A stretch of 11,136 nt of DNA, taken from positions 1 to 11,136 of the forward strand of contig JASDWX010000116.1 of the NCBI GenBank assembly GCA_041890515.1, in the 5' to 3' direction. The notes beneath the pieces are model-generated. The model did no database searches, was not told the DNA's origin, and saw only the letters and a list, made by a program, of their open reading frames with translations. This document shows positions 7,992 to 11,136 of this stretch, piece after piece. The DNA is from Colwellia_A sp041890515 (lineage in GTDB: Bacteria > Pseudomonadota > Gammaproteobacteria > Enterobacterales > Alteromonadaceae). Numbering within the stretch: position 1 is the stretch's first letter; every line of letters starts with the position of its first letter. The position numbers were made by a program, and so were the translations under genes.

Positions 7992-8095
7992 TTTTTTATT
8001 TATTATTATTATATGAAAACAAAAGCCCCATAAGACTTGAATAGTGCTCACTAAGGTCTTACATCTATACCATCATTTAATAAGAAAACTGTATT

Positions 8096-10141
8096 ATGAG
8101 CAATCCATTATTAATCGCTTCAGATTTACCCTCTTTTTCTCAAATAAAACCTGAACATATAAAGCCTGCTGTTGAGCAGGCAATAACAGAATGCAAGAAA
8201 GTGATTGCTACAGTTCTAGAAGAAAAAACATTTACTTGGGCTAATTTAGTTATGCCTACGGATGAAGCCGACGATACTTTAACCAAGCTTTGGTCGCCTG
8301 TATCTCATATGAATTCAGTGATTAATAGCGATGAATTACGTGATGCATACGAATCGTGTTTACCGCTATTGTCAGAATACGGTACGTTTGTGGGTCAACA
8401 TCAAGGGTTGTACGAAGCCTACCAACAACTCGCTGATAGCAACGAATATCAGCAATTGAACATTGCTCAAAAGAAAGTGATAGATAATGCATTGCGTGAT
8501 TTTAAATTGTCGGGTATTGCTTTAAATGACGATGACAAAAAACGTTACGGTGAAGTTGTTACCCGATTATCAGAATTAAGTTCTACTTTTGGTAATAATT
8601 TATTGGATGCAACGCATGCTTATAGCGTTAATATTACCGATAAAAGCGAACTCGCCGGTTTACCTGACAGTGCTATAGAAGCCGCTGCTGAGCTCGCAAA
8701 AGAGCAAGAAAAACAAGGTTGGTTGTTTACCTTAGATATTCCAAGTTATTTACCCGTTATGATGTATTGCAGTAATGAAAAGTTACGTGAACAGTTATAT
8801 CGTGGTTTTGTTACGCGTGCTTCAGATCAAGGCCCTAACGCGAATGAGTTTGATAACAGCGGTATAATGAACGAATTATTAAAACTACGTCATGAATTAG
8901 CACAGTTATTAGGCTTCAATAATTTTGCTGAAAAATCAATCGCGACAAAAATGGCTTCATCAACGGATGAAGTTTTAGGCTTCCTAGAAAATCTCGCCAT
9001 AAAATCAAAAGCACAAGGCCAGCAAGATTTAAATGAAGTTAAAGCATTTGCAGAAACAGAGTTTAACCAAACAGATTTACAAGCCTGGGATTTGCCTTAC
9101 TACAGTGAAAAATTAAAACAAAGTCGTTACGCGATTTCAGACGAAGAATGTCGCCCTTACTTTCCAGAGAACAAAGTAGTGTCTGGTTTGTTTGAAGTTG
9201 TTAACCGTTTATTTGGTCTACAGATCAACGAAATATCGAATATTGATACTTGGCATAAAGATGTGAAGTTCTTTGAAGTATTCGATAGCGATAACAATTT
9301 ACGTGGTCGCTTTTATTTAGATTTATATGCTCGTGCTCATAAGCGTGGCGGCGCATGGATGGACGATTGTAAAAGTCGTCGCGAATTAGCCAACGGCGAT
9401 ATTCAATACCCTGTGGCTTATCTTACGTGTAACTTTAATAAACCTATTGGTGATAAACCGGCCCTCTTCACACATGATGAAGTGGTGACTTTATTTCATG
9501 AGTTTGGTCACGGTATTCATCATATGCTGACTCAAATTAACGCCAGCGGTGTTTCTGGTATTGATGGCGTTCCTTGGGATGCGGTTGAATTACCGAGTCA
9601 ATTTTTAGAAAATTGGTGCTGGCAACCAGAAGCATTAGCGTTTATTTCTGGACATTTTGAAACAGGAGAGCCGTTACCACAAGCAATGCTTGATAAAATG
9701 TTAGCAGCAAAGAATTATCAATCGGCGATGCAAATGTTACGTCAAATAGAATTCAGTATTTTTGACTTCAAAATGCATCAAGATTATCAGTCTGAACCAG
9801 AAAAGCCTGCCTATATTCAAGAAGTCTTGAATCAAGTACGTAGCGAATACGCTGTAGTAAAAGCGGCTGACTTTAATCGCTTTCAGCACAGCTTTGGCCA
9901 TATTTTTGGTGGTGGATACTCTGCAGGTTACTACAGCTATAAATGGGCAGAAGTATTGTCAGCCGACGCTTTTAGCCGCTTTGAAGAAGAAGGTATTTTC
10001 AACGAAAAAGTGGGAAATGATTTCCTCACCAATATATTAGAAAAAGGTGGTTCTCAAGAGCCTAGTGTTTTATTTAAAGCCTTTCGCGGTCGTGAACCTG
10101 AAATTGATGCTTTGCTGAGACATTGTGGAATTAAGGGATAA
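8096..10141 (+). CDS. prlC: Oligopeptidase A (M3 family zinc metallopeptidase)
   Basis: This cytoplasmic endopeptidase degrades short peptides. In E. coli it clears cleaved signal peptides and other fragments left by larger proteases. It has 681 residues against 680 in E. coli PrlC and aligns throughout. The zinc site is HEFGH at 468-472, with His468 and His472 as ligands and Glu469 as catalytic base. The third ligand is Glu498 in VELPSQ. Other conserved stretches are SYLPVMMYC (about 217-225), RASDQGPNA (241-249), the glycine- and tyrosine-rich GGGYSAGYYSYKWAE near the C-terminus that contacts substrate in this family, and a terminal GIKG. The ATG at 8096 agrees with the E. coli N-terminus (SNPLL against TNPLL), although the upstream binding site is weak (AAGAAAA, rather far away). 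The gene converges with sodX on the right and diverges from the signalling gene on the left. Nothing in it looks damaged. Confidence 0.97.
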   Translation: MSNPLLIASDLPSFSQIKPEHIKPAVEQAITECKKVIATVLEEKTFTWANLVMPTDEADDTLTKLWSPVSHMNSVINSDELRDAYESCLPLLSEYGTFVGQHQGLYEAYQQLADSNEYQQLNIAQKKVIDNALRDFKLSGIALNDDDKKRYGEVVTRLSELSSTFGNNLLDATHAYSVNITDKSELAGLPDSAIEAAAELAKEQEKQGWLFTLDIPSYLPVMMYCSNEKLREQLYRGFVTRASDQGPNANEFDNSGIMNELLKLRHELAQLLGFNNFAEKSIATKMASSTDEVLGFLENLAIKSKAQGQQDLNEVKAFAETEFNQTDLQAWDLPYYSEKLKQSRYAISDEECRPYFPENKVVSGLFEVVNRLFGLQINEISNIDTWHKDVKFFEVFDSDNNLRGRFYLDLYARAHKRGGAWMDDCKSRRELANGDIQYPVAYLTCNFNKPIGDKPALFTHDEVVTLFHEFGHGIHHMLTQINASGVSGIDGVPWDAVELPSQFLENWCWQPEALAFISGHFETGEPLPQAMLDKMLAAKNYQSAMQMLRQIEFSIFDFKMHQDYQSEPEKPAYIQEVLNQVRSEYAVVKAADFNRFQHSFGHIFGGGYSAGYYSYKWAEVLSADAFSRFEEEGIFNEKVGNDFLTNILEKGGSQEPSVLFKAFRGREPEIDALLRHCGIKG

Positions 10142-10170
10142 TTAATTTAATGACTTAATGCATAATATTT

Positions 10171-10204
10171 AGCGTATTTGAAAAACTCATTTTTTAAATA
10201 CGCT
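10171..10204. terminator. Perfect 15-bp hairpin between convergent prlC and sodX, likely shared terminator
   Basis: AGCGTATTT (10171-10179) pairs with AAATACGCT (10196-10204). The stem continues inward through one G-T pair and five A-T pairs to a CTCA loop (10186-10189), giving 15 pairs with no bulge. It begins 30 bp after the prlC stop and overlaps the sodX stop and final codons. Neither side has a classical run of T outside the stem, so termination strength is uncertain. The position between convergent genes suggests it serves both. Confidence 0.6.
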
Positions 10205-10486
10205 CAACACTCTTCCAATCACTTGATTTCGGCTCACTGGGCCAATTTTCTCAACAGAAATACTGGATAAGTTTTCACCTTTGCACCAAATAAAACCATT
10301 ACTGTCAATTAACGCCACTGTTTTTATGATCACACCATACTGCTTACTATGCACTAAAATAGTTTGCTCTGGTTTTACCCACGTTTGCTTAAACCAATTA
10401 CACACCAATACATAGCTATATTCAGGTATTCGTGGAAACATACTATGTCCAGTAACTTTCCAAATTTTAAATCCTAAAATGGTCAT
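10187..10486 (-). CDS. sodX: Nickel-type superoxide dismutase maturation peptidase (S24/S26-like)
   Basis: This small soluble peptidase is expected to remove the N-terminal propeptide of the nickel dismutase encoded just upstream, exposing its nickel-binding His. The 99-residue form starting at ATG 10484-10486 is preferred. This start overlaps the sodN stop as ATGA, and the extra 16 residues of the longer open frame lie entirely inside sodN. The S26 serine motif GHSMFP is at 13-18 with nucleophile Ser15, and the general-base lysine is probably Lys55 in YGVIIKTVAL. The C-terminus carries GPVSRNQVIGRV, as in the family. No membrane helix is present, unlike ordinary signal peptidases, which fits a cytoplasmic substrate. 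Pairing with sodN is the usual arrangement. The gene's last codons lie inside the shared hairpin. Confidence 0.88.
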   Translation of the reverse strand: MTILGFKIWKVTGHSMFPRIPEYSYVLVCNWFKQTWVKPEQTILVHSKQYGVIIKTVALIDSNGFIWCKGENLSSISVEKIGPVSRNQVIGRVLSVFKK

Positions 10487-10983
10487 TCGTTTAGCACAGG
10501 ATAAACAAGCGATTGCGCGGGAGGATATGGGCATTGAGCAACAAAGGTTGATTTGCCTTTTGATTGCCAGAAAATATCAGCAAAGCGATTCACTTTAGCC
10601 AGTAAAGACAACGTTATCTCTTTATCAACGCTCTGTTTAGCTTTCGATGTTTCCATCATGATACTGTGTACTAATTGATGCAATTCAGGATATTTATCAA
10701 GTTGAGGCTTCTTAATATAATCTCCCCAGATCATCGATATCTCTTCTTTCACCTTATTACCATAAAGTTCTTTTTGTCCAACTAACCTTATAAACTGTGC
10801 ATTATCCTCTGGGTTATAAAAAGTTTTTTCTTGTAAATCGTTTAACAAATCTACCAATCTAATCATTGTTAATACAGCAATTTGCGCTGAAATTGGATCA
10901 TAAATTTTACACGGTATGTCGCAATGTGCAGCAGCAGTAGCGAATTTTATTTTACTGTCTAGTTTTTTAAGTAAATGGTACAT
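10483..10983 (-). CDS. sodN: Nickel superoxide dismutase precursor
   Basis: This enzyme converts superoxide to hydrogen peroxide and oxygen at a nickel centre and lets cells avoid iron or manganese for this job. The precursor has 166 residues. Residues 1-19 are a propeptide ending in AAA, and cleavage before His20 leaves a mature protein of 147. The nickel hook is HCDIPCKIYDP at 20-30: His20, Cys21 and Cys25 are His1, Cys2 and Cys6 of the mature enzyme, and Tyr28 is Tyr9. The usual Gly7 is Lys here. The body is a helical four-helix-bundle sequence, followed by FWQSKGKSTF and a CPYPPAQSLVYP tail, which marine gammaproteobacterial members carry, as I recall. It is longer than the 131-residue Streptomyces precursor. 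The ATG at 10981-10983 has a strong AGAGGGG site at 10989-10995, five bases upstream. sodX overlaps its stop codon. Confidence 0.93.
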   Translation of the reverse strand: MYHLLKKLDSKIKFATAAAHCDIPCKIYDPISAQIAVLTMIRLVDLLNDLQEKTFYNPEDNAQFIRLVGQKELYGNKVKEEISMIWGDYIKKPQLDKYPELHQLVHSIMMETSKAKQSVDKEITLSLLAKVNRFADIFWQSKGKSTFVAQCPYPPAQSLVYPVLNE

Positions 10984-11001
10984 AATAACCCCTCTTATTT
11001 A

Positions 11002-11039
11002 TCTATATTGTATAGTTGACTTAAAATTTTGCTATACAA
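11002..11039 (-). promoter_or_regulatory. sodN promoter region with an 8-bp inverted repeat, possible operator
   Basis: TTGTATAG (11008-11015) and CTATACAA (11032-11039) form a perfect inverted repeat with a 16-bp spacer, 25-56 bp before the sodN start codon. On the minus strand the outer arm supplies a TTGTAT -35-like box (11034-11039) and the inner arm a TATACA -10-like box (11009-11014), 19 bp apart, which is slightly long. A regulator binding both arms would therefore cover the promoter. Nickel- or metal-responsive control is the obvious guess given the gene, but the repeat does not match any consensus I can name. Confidence 0.45.
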
Positions 11040-11136
11040 GAAACCTAAACCAAAAAAAACAGGTGCTAGCCACAATAGATGTTGACGTGGTCTAATGGAT
11101 TCGACTACCTAGTTAAGAGATAATAATCTTAATTGG
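11040..11136. other. Right-edge non-coding stretch
   Basis: No gene or tRNA is seen in these 97 bases. An imperfect inverted repeat, AGTTAAGA (11111-11118) and TCTTAATT (11127-11134), with an 8-base loop and one G-T pair, lies at the edge. It might belong to a terminator or promoter of the next gene, which is outside the window. Confidence 0.3.

Larger units (their letters stand above)
7831..8095. other. Divergent intergenic region between the GGDEF-EAL gene and prlC
   Basis: This 265-bp AT-rich spacer must hold the promoters of both divergent genes. On the minus strand a TATACT at 7874-7879 is a possible -10 for the signalling gene, without a good -35. A palindrome lies at 7897-7908 and an imperfect inverted repeat at 7973-7991. 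A T-run followed by four TTA triplets (8000-8011) precedes prlC and could help open or activate a promoter. An inverted pair TAAGAC/GTCTTA (8031-8036 and 8056-8061) lies in the prlC leader region. No small gene was found. Confidence 0.5.

Noticed and set aside
8026..8041. Heat-shock sigma-32 promoter for prlC, from CCCCAT (8026-8031) and CTTGAA (8036-8041)
   Set aside because: The two hexamers are in the wrong order, with the -10-like box upstream of the -35-like box, and no partner box lies at the right distance from either.
10487..10534. Longer sodX start giving 16 extra residues
   Set aside because: The extension lies entirely inside sodN and its residues are not peptidase-like. The ATGA overlap at 10483-10486 gives the natural start just before the serine motif.
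11049..11072. T-run on the minus strand after a GTG...CAC stem as a terminator for a gene to the right
   Set aside because: The stem would be only three pairs, too weak to call.
11070..11136. Possible tRNA at the right edge
   Set aside because: A short stretch resembles a D-arm, but no acceptor stem, anticodon arm or T-loop sequence can be assembled.

Overview
The window looks like chromosomal DNA from a low-GC marine gammaproteobacterium of the Alteromonadales, most likely Colwelliaceae (Colwellia or Thalassotalea type). This is inferred from three things. The glutathione reductase and oligopeptidase A are close to the enterobacterial proteins. The nickel superoxide dismutase is of the marine gammaproteobacterial type with a Cys-Pro-Tyr-Pro-Pro tail. 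All genes are AT-rich. No rRNA or other marker is present, so the genus is a guess.

Layout from left to right. (1) Positions 1-1734 are the end of an integrated element. It carries a tyrosine recombinase gene, with an unrecognised 157-residue gene overlapping its 3' end, both on the minus strand. The element abuts the 3' end of gor, where two copies of a two-part repeat (1782-1838) mark a probable attachment site. (2) Positions 1824-3179 are gor, glutathione reductase. (3) Positions 3250-7830 encode a 1526-residue membrane c-di-GMP enzyme: periplasmic propeller sensor, one membrane helix, two PAS domains, GGDEF and EAL. (4) A 265-bp divergent intergenic region holds a palindrome and other inverted repeats. 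(5) Positions 8096-10141 on the plus strand are prlC, oligopeptidase A. (6) A 15-bp hairpin separates prlC from a convergent two-gene operon, sodN-sodX: nickel superoxide dismutase and its maturation peptidase. This operon has an inverted-repeat promoter region near the right edge.

How the parts relate. gor and prlC lie close together in Escherichia coli too, so this is an old neighbourhood with lineage-specific additions: the signalling gene between them and the element at the gor 3' end. sodN-sodX is a self-contained maturation operon for superoxide defence and sits near a second redox gene, gor. The signalling gene keeps intact motifs for both making and degrading c-di-GMP and points its sensor into the periplasm. 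I saw no CRISPR array, tRNA or rRNA and no clearly new multi-gene system. The least explained items are the recombinase/157-residue pair with its paired repeats and the operator-like repeat in front of sodN.
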